DNA of 56,921 bases from CAYQTL01 sp964420405 (GTDB lineage: Bacteria; Acidobacteriota; Thermoanaerobaculia; Thermoanaerobaculales; Sulfomarinibacteraceae), in contig CAYQTL010000022.1 in assembly GCA_964420405.1 (NCBI GenBank), positions 1 through 56,921 on the forward strand. The letters are read 5' to 3'. The notes beneath the pieces are model-generated. The model was given only the letters and a program-made list of their open reading frames with translations, was not told where the DNA came from and searched no databases. Made by a program: the position numbers and the translations under genes. This document shows positions 26,654 through 35,322 of this stretch, piece after piece; the first letter of the stretch is position 1; the number at the start of each line of letters is the position of its first letter.

Positions 26654-27887
26654 CCACGATCCCGTCGCGGATCGCCCAGCCGTCGCCGTCGGCCTCCCGG
26701 AGGCCGTCCCGGTTGGCGATCTTTACGTTGCGCCCGATACGCGCGTTCTTGTCGATGATCGCGTTCTCGATCTCGCTGCCCTCGCCGATGCCGACCGGCG
26801 GCGCGCCGGCGGGCGCGTCCGGGTAGTGGGAGTCGACGCCCATCACCAGCGCACGGCGGATCCGGCTGCCGCGGACCACGGAGCGCAGGCCGATCACCGA
26901 GTCCTCGGCCTCGGTGCCCTCGACGCGGGTCCCGTCACCGAGCAGCACACGGTCGAACCGGCAGCCGTGCAGCCGCGCCCCCGGCAGGTACCGCGGCCGC
27001 GTGTAGATCGGCCACGCCGGGTCGTGGAAGGTGAACGCCGGGTCGCGCCGCACCAGGTCCATGTGCGCGCCGAAGAACGCGTCGATGGTCCCGATGTCGC
27101 GCCAGTAGCCCTTGAAGAAGTGGGCCTGCACGTGATGCGTCCCGACCGCCGCGGGGATGATGTCGCGACCGAAGTCGACGTGCTCGGACTGCTCGAGGCA
27201 CTCCATCAGCGCGCGCTTGCGGAACATGTAGATCCCCATCGACGCCAGGTACGGCTGGTCGGCGCGGACGCCCTTGGCGGCCAGCAGCTCCGGCGACACC
27301 TCCATCCCGGCCCGCTCCTCGGGCGTACCCGGCTTCTCGCGGAACTCGACCACCTTGCCCGCCGGGTTCACCCGCATCGCACCGAACCCGGCGATGTCGG
27401 CCTCCGCGCACGGCATCACGCCGATGGTGATGTCCGCACCCGACGAGTGGTGGTCCCACAGCAGCTGACGATAGTCCATCCGGTACAGGTGGTCGCCGGC
27501 CAGGATCAGCACGGTGTCGCCCGCCAGCTCGCGGAACACCTGCATGTTCTGCCGGACCGCGTCGGCCGTGCCCTGGAACCACCGGTTCTCGGTGGGAGTC
27601 TGCTGGGCGGCCAGGATCTGGACGTAGCCCCGGGAGAACGCGTCGAACCGGTACGTCCGCCCGATGTGCCGGTGCAGCGACACCGAGTTGAACTGGGTCA
27701 GGACGTACATCCTCTCCATGTGGGAGTTGATGGCGTTGGAGATCGGGATGTCGATCAGGCGGTACTTGCCCGCGATGGGGACCGCCGGCTTGCTGCGGCG
27801 CTGGGTCAGCGGATCCAGCCGCGTCCCTCGACCGCCGCCGAGGATCAACACGGTCACCGAAGGTGCGAGATCGTCGACCACGCTCAT
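26610..27887 (-). CDS. glgC: Glucose-1-phosphate adenylyltransferase
   Basis: This 425-residue enzyme makes ADP-glucose from glucose-1-phosphate and ATP for glycogen synthesis. It carries the pyrophosphorylase signature ILGGGRGTRLDPLTQRRSKPAVPIAGKYRLIDIPISNAINS, the GTADAVRQNM segment, and ILAGDHLYRMDYRQ with the catalytic Asp. Substrate-binding FREKPGTPEE and YWRDIGTIDAF and left-handed beta-helix repeats (VGIGEGSEIENAIIDKNARIGRNVKI) complete it. The ATG at 27887 follows GGGGAGG at a spacing of about ten bases. No other glg genes are adjacent. The length is normal for the family. Confidence 0.95.
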   Translation of the reverse strand: MSVVDDLAPSVTVLILGGGRGTRLDPLTQRRSKPAVPIAGKYRLIDIPISNAINSHMERMYVLTQFNSVSLHRHIGRTYRFDAFSRGYVQILAAQQTPTENRWFQGTADAVRQNMQVFRELAGDTVLILAGDHLYRMDYRQLLWDHHSSGADITIGVMPCAEADIAGFGAMRVNPAGKVVEFREKPGTPEERAGMEVSPELLAAKGVRADQPYLASMGIYMFRKRALMECLEQSEHVDFGRDIIPAAVGTHHVQAHFFKGYWRDIGTIDAFFGAHMDLVRRDPAFTFHDPAWPIYTRPRYLPGARLHGCRFDRVLLGDGTRVEGTEAEDSVIGLRSVVRGSRIRRALVMGVDSHYPDAPAGAPPVGIGEGSEIENAIIDKNARIGRNVKIANRDGLREADGDGWAIRDGIVVIPKNAVVPDGTVI

Positions 27888-28019
27888 GTCGCCGGTACCT
27901 CCCCGTCCTGATGGACGTGAGTGTAACGTACGACGCGCTCCCCGAATTCGGAACGCGGCGGGAAACAACCGACTCTCGCACGGGGTTTCCACCGAGGACG
28001 GTATGAGGATCGAGTCTCA

Positions 28020-29636
28020 ATGTCGAAACACCTCCAGCTCGCCCTCTCCGCCGCGATCCTCGCGCTGGCGACGGCGTTCGCACACGCCGACGAGGCGCCG
28101 GATCTCGAGGTTCGCCTCCACTCGGTCTCGGGCCCCGAGCGTCTCGCGCTCCTCGCGGAGCTCTCCGAGCTGCACCGCGACACCCTGCCGGAACGGAGCC
28201 TCGACCTCGCCCGCGAGGGGGTCGAGCTCGCGACCGGGCTCCAGGACTCCGCCGCCGAGGCGCGGCTCCGGATCGCGACGGCCAGCGCGCTGAACCTCCT
28301 CGGCCGCAACGTCGAGGCCGTCGCCGAGCTGCACGCGGCCTTGGAGATCCAACGCTCGGCCGGTGACGCCGCCGAGCTCGCCCGCACCCTGCGCCGCATC
28401 GGCGCCGTGCAGCTTGACCTCGGCCGCTACCCGGAGGCGCTCGAGCGATACCAGGAGTCACTCGGCTACGCGGAGGCGACCGGGGACGACCTCGAGACCG
28501 CCACGACGCTGGCGAGCTTGGGCAACCTCCTCACCCGCATCGGCCGGCTCGAGGAGGCGACGGATCGTCACCGCCGCGCCCTGGCGCTGTTCGAGCGGCA
28601 CGGCTACGAGCTCGGAATCGCCGCCACCGCCCTCGCCCTCGGGGACCTCCTCGCGCAGACCGGCCGCGCCTCGGCGTCCGTCGAGCACTACGGCAAGGCG
28701 CTGGAGCTGGCGACCGCGTCCGGCATGCGAGAAGCCGAGGCGTCGGCCCATCTCGGTCTCGCGCGCGGCTTCGAGCAGCTCGGCGACTACCGGCGGGCGC
28801 TGACCCATACCCGGGCCGCCGCCGAGCTCGGCGACGCCCTCGGATCGCTCGAGACCGCGCGCCAGCTGGCGGAGCTCGAGGCGAGGTTCGCGGCCGAGCG
28901 GGAGTCGCGGGAGATCGAGCGCGAGCGGCTCGAGAAGGCAGAGCGCGCCCTCGAGATCGAGCGCCAGAAGACCCAGCGGAACCTCGCCGCCGCGTTCGGC
29001 CTGGTCGTGCTCGGCCTGACGGCCCTGCTGTACGGCCGCTACCGGCGCCAGCGCCGTGCCGTGGCCGAGCTGGAGGGAATGTCCCGCAGCGATCCCCTCA
29101 CCGGGCTCGCCAACCGCCGCGCGCTCCTGGAACGCCTCTCCGCCGAGCGCTCGCGCGCGGACCGCACGGGTCGGCGGTTCGCAGTCGTGCTCGCCGACCT
29201 CGACTGGTTCAAGACGGTCAACGACAGGTACGGGCACTCCGGGGGAGACGCCGTCCTGCAGCAGGTCGCCCGACGCCTCCTGGACACGGTCCGCGCGCAG
29301 GACGTGGTCGGACGGTGGGGCGGAGAGGAGCTGATGCTGATCCTGCCGGAGACCGATCCCGACGGCGCGGCGGTGCTCGCGGAGAAGACCCGCACCGCCG
29401 TGGCGAGCGCGCCGTTCGACGTGGACGGCCGGCCGGTCCCGGTCACGCTGACGCTCGGCGTCGCCGGATACACGCCCCACGGCACCCTCGACGGGACCAT
29501 CCGGGCGGCCGACCGCGCCATGTACGCCGGCAAGCGCGCCGGACGCGACCGGGTCGTGGTCGCCGAGGCCGAGCACCGGCCACAGGTGATTCAGATGCCG
29601 GGCCCCGACACCTCGAGGGCCCAGCGGGCCGGCTGA
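28020..29636 (+). CDS. TPR-GGDEF diguanylate cyclase
   Basis: This 538-residue protein has a signal peptide (MSKHLQLALSAAILALATAFAHA), a periplasmic block of TPR repeats (about 60-290), a coiled coil (LAELEARFAAERESREIERERL), a transmembrane helix (NLAAAFGLVVLGLTALLYG) and a cytoplasmic GGDEF domain. GRWGGEELMLILPE is the active-site motif (GGEEL), and RAQD five residues before it is the inhibitory RxxD site. It should make c-di-GMP from two GTP in response to a periplasmic cue. GAGGATCG precedes the ATG. Its 3' end overlaps the convergent TPR gene by 46 bp. Confidence 0.92.
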   Translation: MSKHLQLALSAAILALATAFAHADEAPDLEVRLHSVSGPERLALLAELSELHRDTLPERSLDLAREGVELATGLQDSAAEARLRIATASALNLLGRNVEAVAELHAALEIQRSAGDAAELARTLRRIGAVQLDLGRYPEALERYQESLGYAEATGDDLETATTLASLGNLLTRIGRLEEATDRHRRALALFERHGYELGIAATALALGDLLAQTGRASASVEHYGKALELATASGMREAEASAHLGLARGFEQLGDYRRALTHTRAAAELGDALGSLETARQLAELEARFAAERESREIERERLEKAERALEIERQKTQRNLAAAFGLVVLGLTALLYGRYRRQRRAVAELEGMSRSDPLTGLANRRALLERLSAERSRADRTGRRFAVVLADLDWFKTVNDRYGHSGGDAVLQQVARRLLDTVRAQDVVGRWGGEELMLILPETDPDGAAVLAEKTRTAVASAPFDVDGRPVPVTLTLGVAGYTPHGTLDGTIRAADRAMYAGKRAGRDRVVVAEAEHRPQVIQMPGPDTSRAQRAG

Positions 29637-30307
29637 CTCGCGGGGTTGACCTCCAGCGCCCGGCGCCAGTCGGCCCGCGCCGCCTCGGCGTCACCGAGCC
29701 GCCGGAACGCCTCGGCGCGCAGCAGCAGCGCCGCCTCCAGATCCGGCTCGACCACGAGCGCGCGGTCCAGACGGTCGACGGCGGCCTCGAGATCGCGGCC
29801 CTGTCCCTCGGGGGCGAACACGAGCGGCTTCGCCGCCGACACGAGGGCCCGCGGGTTGCCCGGATCCAGCTCGAGCGCCCGTTCGATCGCGGCGTTCAGG
29901 CGGTCGCGGTACCTCTGGGCGCGGAAGTCGCTGCGGATCATCGTCGCCAGCAGGTCGGCCCGGATCCGCTCCCGCTCCGAGCTCTCCGGGAGCCCGTCGA
30001 GCAGGTCGAGCGCCTCCTCCGCGGCGACATCGATCCTCGAACCCAGCACCCGCCGGGCCTCGCGCTCCCCCTCGGGCGTCTGCTCGTACTCGACCCGGAG
30101 GATGGACGCCAGCGCGAGACCGGCCTCGACCTGCAGCCGCCGGGCCTCGCTGCCGTCGAGCTCCCGGGAGGTGCTGAGGATCCCGGTCGCGGCGGCCGCG
30201 TCCCAATGAAGGCGCGCCCGTTCAAGCCGCTCCTTCAAACCCGCCACGTCGTCCGCCGGCCCACCCGGCGCCGCCAGCGCCATCACCGTCAGCAGCACGG
30301 CGATCAT
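29591..30307 (-). CDS. Exported TPR protein
   Basis: This 238-residue protein has a signal peptide (MIAVLLTVMALAAPGGPA) and helix pairs typical of TPR repeats; the last two read LNAAIERALELDPGNPRAL and LEAAVDRLDRALVVEPDLEAALLLRAEAFRRLGD. I chose the ATG at 30307 for its signal peptide and the AAGGGACG in front; the frame extends 37 residues further upstream without a good start. It should be a periplasmic scaffold or binding protein. Its 3' end overlaps the GGDEF gene by 46 bp (convergent). Specific function is not recognisable. Confidence 0.75.
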   Translation of the reverse strand: MIAVLLTVMALAAPGGPADDVAGLKERLERARLHWDAAAATGILSTSRELDGSEARRLQVEAGLALASILRVEYEQTPEGEREARRVLGSRIDVAAEEALDLLDGLPESSERERIRADLLATMIRSDFRAQRYRDRLNAAIERALELDPGNPRALVSAAKPLVFAPEGQGRDLEAAVDRLDRALVVEPDLEAALLLRAEAFRRLGDAEAARADWRRALEVNPASQPARWALEVSGPGI

Positions 30308-30393
30308 CGTCCCTTGAAGCGTCCGTTCCGCAAGCGGGATTCCCGCCGCGACGCCTGCCTGTGCGGCGCGGCCGCCACGGACGGCGGCTCGGA

Positions 30394-30560
30394 CTCCGAT
30401 CCAGCTCCCGATCCCCATGCAGGGTCTGAGCGACCGGCACGCCCAGCTCGACGCCGTCGGACGTCGACTCGCCCGAGGACCCGGCCGAGCCCGTGAGAAC
30501 GGGCGCCCCGCCGCGCATCGTCCTCGTCGGGAGCGGGAACGGGATCGGGATCGGAAGGAC
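30394..30560. repeat. Inverted GATCC/GGGATC element upstream of the phenolic-lipid genes
   Basis: Left end: CCGATCCAGCTCCCGATCCC near 30400. Right end: CGGGATCGGGATCGGAAGG near 30542. The ends are roughly inverted around about 120 bases without a believable gene. It fills most of the gap between the TPR gene and the MMPL gene. Confidence 0.5.
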
Positions 30561-30577
30561 CGTCCCGGCGCCGGACC

Positions 30578-32737
30578 TCACCTCGTGGCCGCCAACGTGA
30601 CGGCGGGGACGAGGACGACATCGGCGACGAGCGCGACCACCAGCGCGAGGCTGGACAGCAGCCCGAAGTCGCGGATCGGGACGAACGCCGACATCGTCAG
30701 CGCGGCGAAGCCCAGCACCGCCGTCGCCGTCGTGACGACCAGCGCGGGGCCGACCTCCGCCAGCGCCGCGTCGACCGTGGGACGACCGATCGCGCCGTCG
30801 CGCCGGTGGCGGTCGAGGCCGTGCAACAGGTGGACGGCGTCGTCGACCCCGATGCCCAGCGCGATGCTGGCGACCATCACGGTCGCCGCGTCGAGCGGCA
30901 TGCCGAGCACCCCCATCGCTGCGAACGCCGACAGGATCGGCAGGGCGTTCGGCAGCACGGCGAGACCGGCGAGCCGCGCCGACCGGAGCCCGAGGCCGAT
31001 CGCGACGAGCACCACCACCAGCGCCGCGCCGAGGCTGAGAAGCTGGGTCCGGAGCAGCCTCTCCTGTGCCGTCACCAGCTGCAGCACCAAGCCGGTGACC
31101 TGTCCCCGGTACCCCTCGGGGAGCTGCGACGTCGCCTCCCGTGCGGCCCGGACCAGCGACAGGAATCGACCCTGGTCCATCTCGTCCACCACCGCCGAAA
31201 GCCGCACCGTCCGGCCGTCTCGAGCCACCAGTCGCCCGAGGGAATGGCCGACGGGACCGCCGGCGAGCCCCGCCACCAGCTGCTCCGCCCGTGCGGCATC
31301 CCGGGGCAGACGATAGCTGTCCGCAGCCATGCCCGACCGCCACCGGTTCGCCTGCCGCAGCACGTCGAGCGGCGACAGCACCCGGGCGACGATGTTCGAT
31401 CCCTCGAGGCGCGCCTCGAGGGCGTCGAGCTCGGCCGCGACGTCCGGTCGCCACCACGGCCCGGGCGTGTCCACCACGACCTCGAGGGTGTAGAACCCGG
31501 TCAGGCGCCCGCCGACCGTGCGGTAGGCCCGGACGGTCTCGCCATCGTCGGGGAGAAAACCCAGCGGGTTGGACTGCACACGGATCGACGGCAGGAAGGC
31601 CGCCGCGGCGAGCGCCAGCATCCCCGCCACGGCCAGCACCAGCCGCGGGCGGCGGAGCAGCGGGCGGACCCATCGGTCGACCCGCACCACCCGCCGGGCG
31701 GGTCGGGACGGGGCCCCGAGCAGCCTGATCGCCACCGGCCCCACCGTGAGGGTGGTCGCGAGCGAGGCCATCAGGCCGAACGCCGCGGCGACACCGAACT
31801 GCCGGACCGGCGCCATCGGCGAGACCGCGAGCGACAGGAAGCCGAGCGCCGTCGTCACGGCCGCGAGGGTGCAGGGCCGGGTCACCGAGTCGAGGGCACC
31901 CGCGACCGCGTCGTCCGTGCTCCGCTCGAGCCGCAGGTCCTGGTACCGGCGCAGGAGGTGGATGACCCCCGCCAGGGCCAGCACCCCGAGCAGCGCCGGC
32001 AGGGCGGTGCCGATCATGTCGAGCGGCCAGCCGACGGCGGCGACGGCACCGAGCGTCAGCACCACCGCCATCCCGGAGCACGTCACCGCCACGATCGCCG
32101 CCCGGACCGACCGCAGCAGCACCACGAGCATCACCACCGCACCGAGGAGCGCGACCGGCAGGGTCCGTCCCATCTCCTCGAGCGATACCCGGTCCAGGGC
32201 GGCCGAGAGCACGGTCGAGCCCGCCAGGTGGACCTCGAGACCGAGATCGCGGACGGGCTCGAGGGCCGCCCGCAGCTGCCGCACGATCCGGCGACGGGCC
32301 GCAGCCTCCTCCTCCGGCGACACCACCACCACGAGCCCCGCCGTCCGGCCGTCGGCGCCGACGAACAGGTCCTGGTAGAACGGCGACAACCGCAGCTCCG
32401 CGGCGCACGCCTCCGGGTCCTCGGCTCCGAACAGCTCCCGGTAGACGATCGGAGGTCCCTCGACCCGCTCCACCCCCGCCACGGCCTCGATCTCCTGCGC
32501 CGCGGCGAGCATGGCCTCCAGCCCGGCCGGCGCCAGCGCGTCGCCGCCGGTCACGGCGACCACCACGAGCTCGTCGCTGCCGAACAGCTCGCGGAACCGG
32601 CGGTAGCTCTCGGACGCCGACCTGTCCTCGCCCGCCCACCGCTCGAGCCGGTTGTCCACCCGGAGCGTCGTCGCCTGCCAGCCCGCCGCGGCCGACAGCA
32701 GCAGCAGCGCGGCCGCCGCGACGGCCCGCGGCCTCAT
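30578..32737 (-). CDS. MMPL/RND-type lipid exporter (HAE-3-like)
   Basis: This 719-residue membrane protein belongs to the RND superfamily and resembles MMPL/HAE-3 transporters that export lipids and hydrophobic molecules. It has an N-terminal helix (AVAAAALLLLSAAAGW) and two periplasmic loops (about 30-190 and 370-520). Two bundles of helices follow each loop, with ALPALLGVLALAGVIHLLRRYQ in the first and VASIALGIGVDDAVHLLHGLDRHR in the second as the conserved transmembrane-4-like motifs. It overlaps the acyl-AMP ligase stop by 4 bp (ATGA), so it is the last gene of the type III PKS cluster and probably exports its product. Confidence 0.85.
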   Translation of the reverse strand: MRPRAVAAAALLLLSAAAGWQATTLRVDNRLERWAGEDRSASESYRRFRELFGSDELVVVAVTGGDALAPAGLEAMLAAAQEIEAVAGVERVEGPPIVYRELFGAEDPEACAAELRLSPFYQDLFVGADGRTAGLVVVVSPEEEAAARRRIVRQLRAALEPVRDLGLEVHLAGSTVLSAALDRVSLEEMGRTLPVALLGAVVMLVVLLRSVRAAIVAVTCSGMAVVLTLGAVAAVGWPLDMIGTALPALLGVLALAGVIHLLRRYQDLRLERSTDDAVAGALDSVTRPCTLAAVTTALGFLSLAVSPMAPVRQFGVAAAFGLMASLATTLTVGPVAIRLLGAPSRPARRVVRVDRWVRPLLRRPRLVLAVAGMLALAAAAFLPSIRVQSNPLGFLPDDGETVRAYRTVGGRLTGFYTLEVVVDTPGPWWRPDVAAELDALEARLEGSNIVARVLSPLDVLRQANRWRSGMAADSYRLPRDAARAEQLVAGLAGGPVGHSLGRLVARDGRTVRLSAVVDEMDQGRFLSLVRAAREATSQLPEGYRGQVTGLVLQLVTAQERLLRTQLLSLGAALVVVLVAIGLGLRSARLAGLAVLPNALPILSAFAAMGVLGMPLDAATVMVASIALGIGVDDAVHLLHGLDRHRRDGAIGRPTVDAALAEVGPALVVTTATAVLGFAALTMSAFVPIRDFGLLSSLALVVALVADVVLVPAVTLAATR

Positions 32738-34479
32738 CCCACCTCTCCCCGACGGTTGCGCCGGGCGAACGCCAACGACGAGCGCAGCAGGGCGCCGGCG
32801 AGCGTCAGCGGGGACACGCGGTCGGGCGGCCCGAGGCTGCCGTCGAGCCAGCGGGCGAGCGACTCCCGACGCCGGAGCTTGCCCGACGAGGTCCGCGGCA
32901 AGGTCCCCGGAGCGAGGACCGCGACGTCGTCGGGCTCGAGGCCGGTGGCGGCCCGCACCGCCAGGCGGCTGCGCTCGCCGACCGCGGGCCAGAGATCGGC
33001 TGCGACGCCCCCGGCGGCCTCCACCAGCACCAGCAGGCGGTCGTGGTCGCCGTCGTCGGTCCGCCATGTCGCCGCCACCGCGCAGCCCGTCCGGGCGCCA
33101 TCGACGCTCCATGCCGCCTGCTCGACCTCGTGTGGGGCGTGGTTGGCGCCGCGCAGGATCAGCACCTCCTTGGCCCGTCCCGTCACGTACAGCTCTCCTG
33201 CAGAGACGAAGCCGAGGTCGCCGGTGTCGAGCCAGCCGTCGCGCAGCGCCGCAGCGGTCAGGTCGGACCGGCCGAGGTAGCCGGCCATCAGCGACGGCCC
33301 CCGCACCAGGATGCGTCCGATCGAGCCGTCCGGCAGCGCCGCGCCGACGCCGTCGGCGACCCGGACCTCGAAGTCCGGGAGGGGACGCCCGACCGACGCC
33401 ACCTCGACGCCGTCCGCCGCGTCGACCGCCACACCGTCGCAGGCCAGGCGCGTGCGGTCGAGGCGACGGCTCCGGAACGGCCCGTCCAGATCGGAGAAGG
33501 TGACCGCCAGCGCCGCCTCGGACAGGCCGTAGACCGGCGTCATCGCCTCCCGCCGAAACCCCCAGCGGGAGAACCGCTCGCAGAAGGCGCGCGCCACCCG
33601 TGGCGCGACCGGCTCGGCACCGTTGAGGGCCACCCGCCAGCGAGACAGGTCGACGCCGTCGAGCTCGTCGTCGCGGATCCTGTCCACACACAGGCCGTAG
33701 GCGAAGCTCGGCGCCGGCGAGATCGTGCCGTGGTGCTCCGAGATCGCCCGCAGCCACGACGACGGCCGGGCCACGAACAGCTCGGGCGGGAGCAGCGTCA
33801 GGGTCCCCGGCGCCTCCATGGCCGGCATGACGCAACCGATCAGGCCCATGTCGTGGTACAGCGGCAGCCAGCTGACGCCCGCGTCGGGCTGCCGCGCCCC
33901 GGACTGGGGCCAGAACCGGTTCAGCCGCACGGCCTGGGCGACGACCGCCCGGTGGCTCAGAGCGACCGGCTTGGGATCCACCGTCGTCCCCGACGAGAAC
34001 TGGACCAGGCCGAGGTCGGCGGGATCCGGAGCGCTCCACAGAGGAGGCCCGTCCGGCAGCTCCCCCAACAGGCGGCAGCCCAGCTCCGGCGCCGCCGGCA
34101 CCACCGCGCGCCCGAGAAGACGGCGGATCCGCGTCTCGGCGAGCACCAGCCGGACGCCGGCCGCGCGCAGCATGGCGGCGGTGCGCGCCTCGTACTCGGC
34201 GAGCCGCCCGAGACGCACCGGGGGGTAGAGCGGCACCGGCACCGCCCCCGCCAGGACGATGCCCAGGAACGCCTCGAAAAACTCGATCCCCGTCGGGTAC
34301 ACGAGCGCGACGCGGTCGCCGCGACAAACGCCCGCCGCAGCCAGGCGGCCGGCGGCCGCGGCCGCACGCTCAGCGACCTCGGGCCACGGGTACCACCACG
34401 GACGCTCGTCGCGGTCCAGGATCCGCAGGCCGAGGTCGGGCCTCGCCGCCGCCCGGCGCAGGAGGTCGCCGACGGTCAC
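32734..34479 (-). CDS. Fatty acyl-AMP ligase (FAAL)
   Basis: This 581-residue enzyme activates a fatty acid as acyl-AMP and passes it to a carrier protein. The adenylation motifs are VQFSSGTTVDPKPVALSH, WLPLYHDMGLIGCVMP (typical of FAALs), PVYGLSEAALAVTF, GWLDTGDLGFVSAGELYVTGRAKEVLILRG and PRTSSGKLRRRESL with the terminal Lys. It overlaps the carrier protein gene by 4 bp and is followed by the MMPL gene with a 4-bp overlap. It should load ACP for the type III PKS. FAAL rather than acyl-CoA ligase is favoured by the LYHDMGLIG motif and the adjacent ACP. Confidence 0.9.
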   Translation of the reverse strand: MTVGDLLRRAAARPDLGLRILDRDERPWWYPWPEVAERAAAAAGRLAAAGVCRGDRVALVYPTGIEFFEAFLGIVLAGAVPVPLYPPVRLGRLAEYEARTAAMLRAAGVRLVLAETRIRRLLGRAVVPAAPELGCRLLGELPDGPPLWSAPDPADLGLVQFSSGTTVDPKPVALSHRAVVAQAVRLNRFWPQSGARQPDAGVSWLPLYHDMGLIGCVMPAMEAPGTLTLLPPELFVARPSSWLRAISEHHGTISPAPSFAYGLCVDRIRDDELDGVDLSRWRVALNGAEPVAPRVARAFCERFSRWGFRREAMTPVYGLSEAALAVTFSDLDGPFRSRRLDRTRLACDGVAVDAADGVEVASVGRPLPDFEVRVADGVGAALPDGSIGRILVRGPSLMAGYLGRSDLTAAALRDGWLDTGDLGFVSAGELYVTGRAKEVLILRGANHAPHEVEQAAWSVDGARTGCAVAATWRTDDGDHDRLLVLVEAAGGVAADLWPAVGERSRLAVRAATGLEPDDVAVLAPGTLPRTSSGKLRRRESLARWLDGSLGPPDRVSPLTLAGALLRSSLAFARRNRRGEVG

Positions 34480-34751
34480 GGCCCGCCGCCGGCGCGGATC
34501 CTGTCGCCGAGCACTCGCTCGAGGTCGCCCACGGTGACGATCCCGGCCTCGTCCTCTGGCTCCAGACAGACCCGGAACCGGTTCTCGAGCTCCACCACCA
34601 GTGTGAGGGCCTTGACCGAGTCCAGCCGCAGGTCCTCCACCAGCCGCTGGTCCCGCGCGAGAGTGCCCTCGAAGCCAACGTGCTCCCGGGCGACGGCCTC
34701 GATCTCGGCCAGCAGACCGGCGGCGGTCCGATCGCTTTCAGCGCCCATCAT
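34476..34751 (-). CDS. Acyl carrier protein
   Basis: This 91-residue protein carries VEDLRLDSVKALTLVVELENRF; the Ser in LRLDSVKAL takes the phosphopantetheine arm. It is helical and acidic as expected. The start is ambiguous: GTG at 34754, ATG at 34751 or ATG at 34748 are in one run, and the product hardly changes. It overlaps the methyltransferase and the FAAL genes. It should carry acyl groups from the FAAL to the type III PKS. Confidence 0.88.
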   Translation of the reverse strand: MMGAESDRTAAGLLAEIEAVAREHVGFEGTLARDQRLVEDLRLDSVKALTLVVELENRFRVCLEPEDEAGIVTVGDLERVLGDRIRAGGGP

Positions 34752-35289
34752 CACCGAACGCCCCGCCCCAGTCCGTGAGACGGGACAGGCCCTTCTCCTC
34801 GGACCGGATCCGCACCCTCAGCACCAGCAGGTTCAGGAGCGAAAACACCACCGCCGTCAGCCACGCCCCGTGGATCGACGGCAGCGCCGCGATCTCCACC
34901 GCGACCACGAGGTAGTTGGGGTGCCGCAGCCACCGGTACGGCCCCTTCCTGATCGCCCGCGCGCCGGGCTCCACGATCACCCGCACCGTCCACCTGCCGT
35001 CGAGCGAGCGGATCACCCACACCCGGCACAGCTGCGCGACGGCGAACACCACCGCCGCGATCGTCCCGACGACCGGCTGCCACCGCCGGTCGAGCAGCCA
35101 TGGCTCGAGCACGCACGACACGAGGAAGGCCGCGTGGAGCGCCACCATCCACGGGTAGTGCTCCGCACCGAGCTCGACCGCCCCGCGCTCGCGGAGCCGG
35201 CGCTCGTTGCGCTTCGAGACGGCGATCTCCGCCAGGCGCTGGAGAGCCACCAGGCCCACGACCAGGGTGTAGACGGTGCGCGTGTCCAC
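34738..35289 (-). CDS. ICMT-like isoprenylcysteine carboxyl methyltransferase family protein
   Basis: This 183-residue membrane protein has about four hydrophobic helices. The family signature is present: GRWTVRVIVEPGARAIRKGPYRWLRHPNYLVVAVE, the S-adenosylmethionine-binding region of ICMT-like enzymes. In other bacteria such enzymes next to type III PKS genes methylate phenolic lipids (for example SrsB in Streptomyces), so O-methylation of the product is likely here. It overlaps the ACP gene by 14 bp and follows the type III PKS by 33 bp. Confidence 0.85.
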   Translation of the reverse strand: MDTRTVYTLVVGLVALQRLAEIAVSKRNERRLRERGAVELGAEHYPWMVALHAAFLVSCVLEPWLLDRRWQPVVGTIAAVVFAVAQLCRVWVIRSLDGRWTVRVIVEPGARAIRKGPYRWLRHPNYLVVAVEIAALPSIHGAWLTAVVFSLLNLLVLRVRIRSEEKGLSRLTDWGGAFGDDGR

Positions 35290-35322
35290 CGTCCGACACC
35301 ACAGCGCGCCGCGGCGCCGATG

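Noticed and set aside
30578..34327. One 1249-residue fusion protein of FAAL and MMPL
   Set aside because: The FAAL has its own frame and stop at 32734, and the MMPL starts at 32737 with a 4-bp overlap; the longer frame is a shadow over the FAAL.
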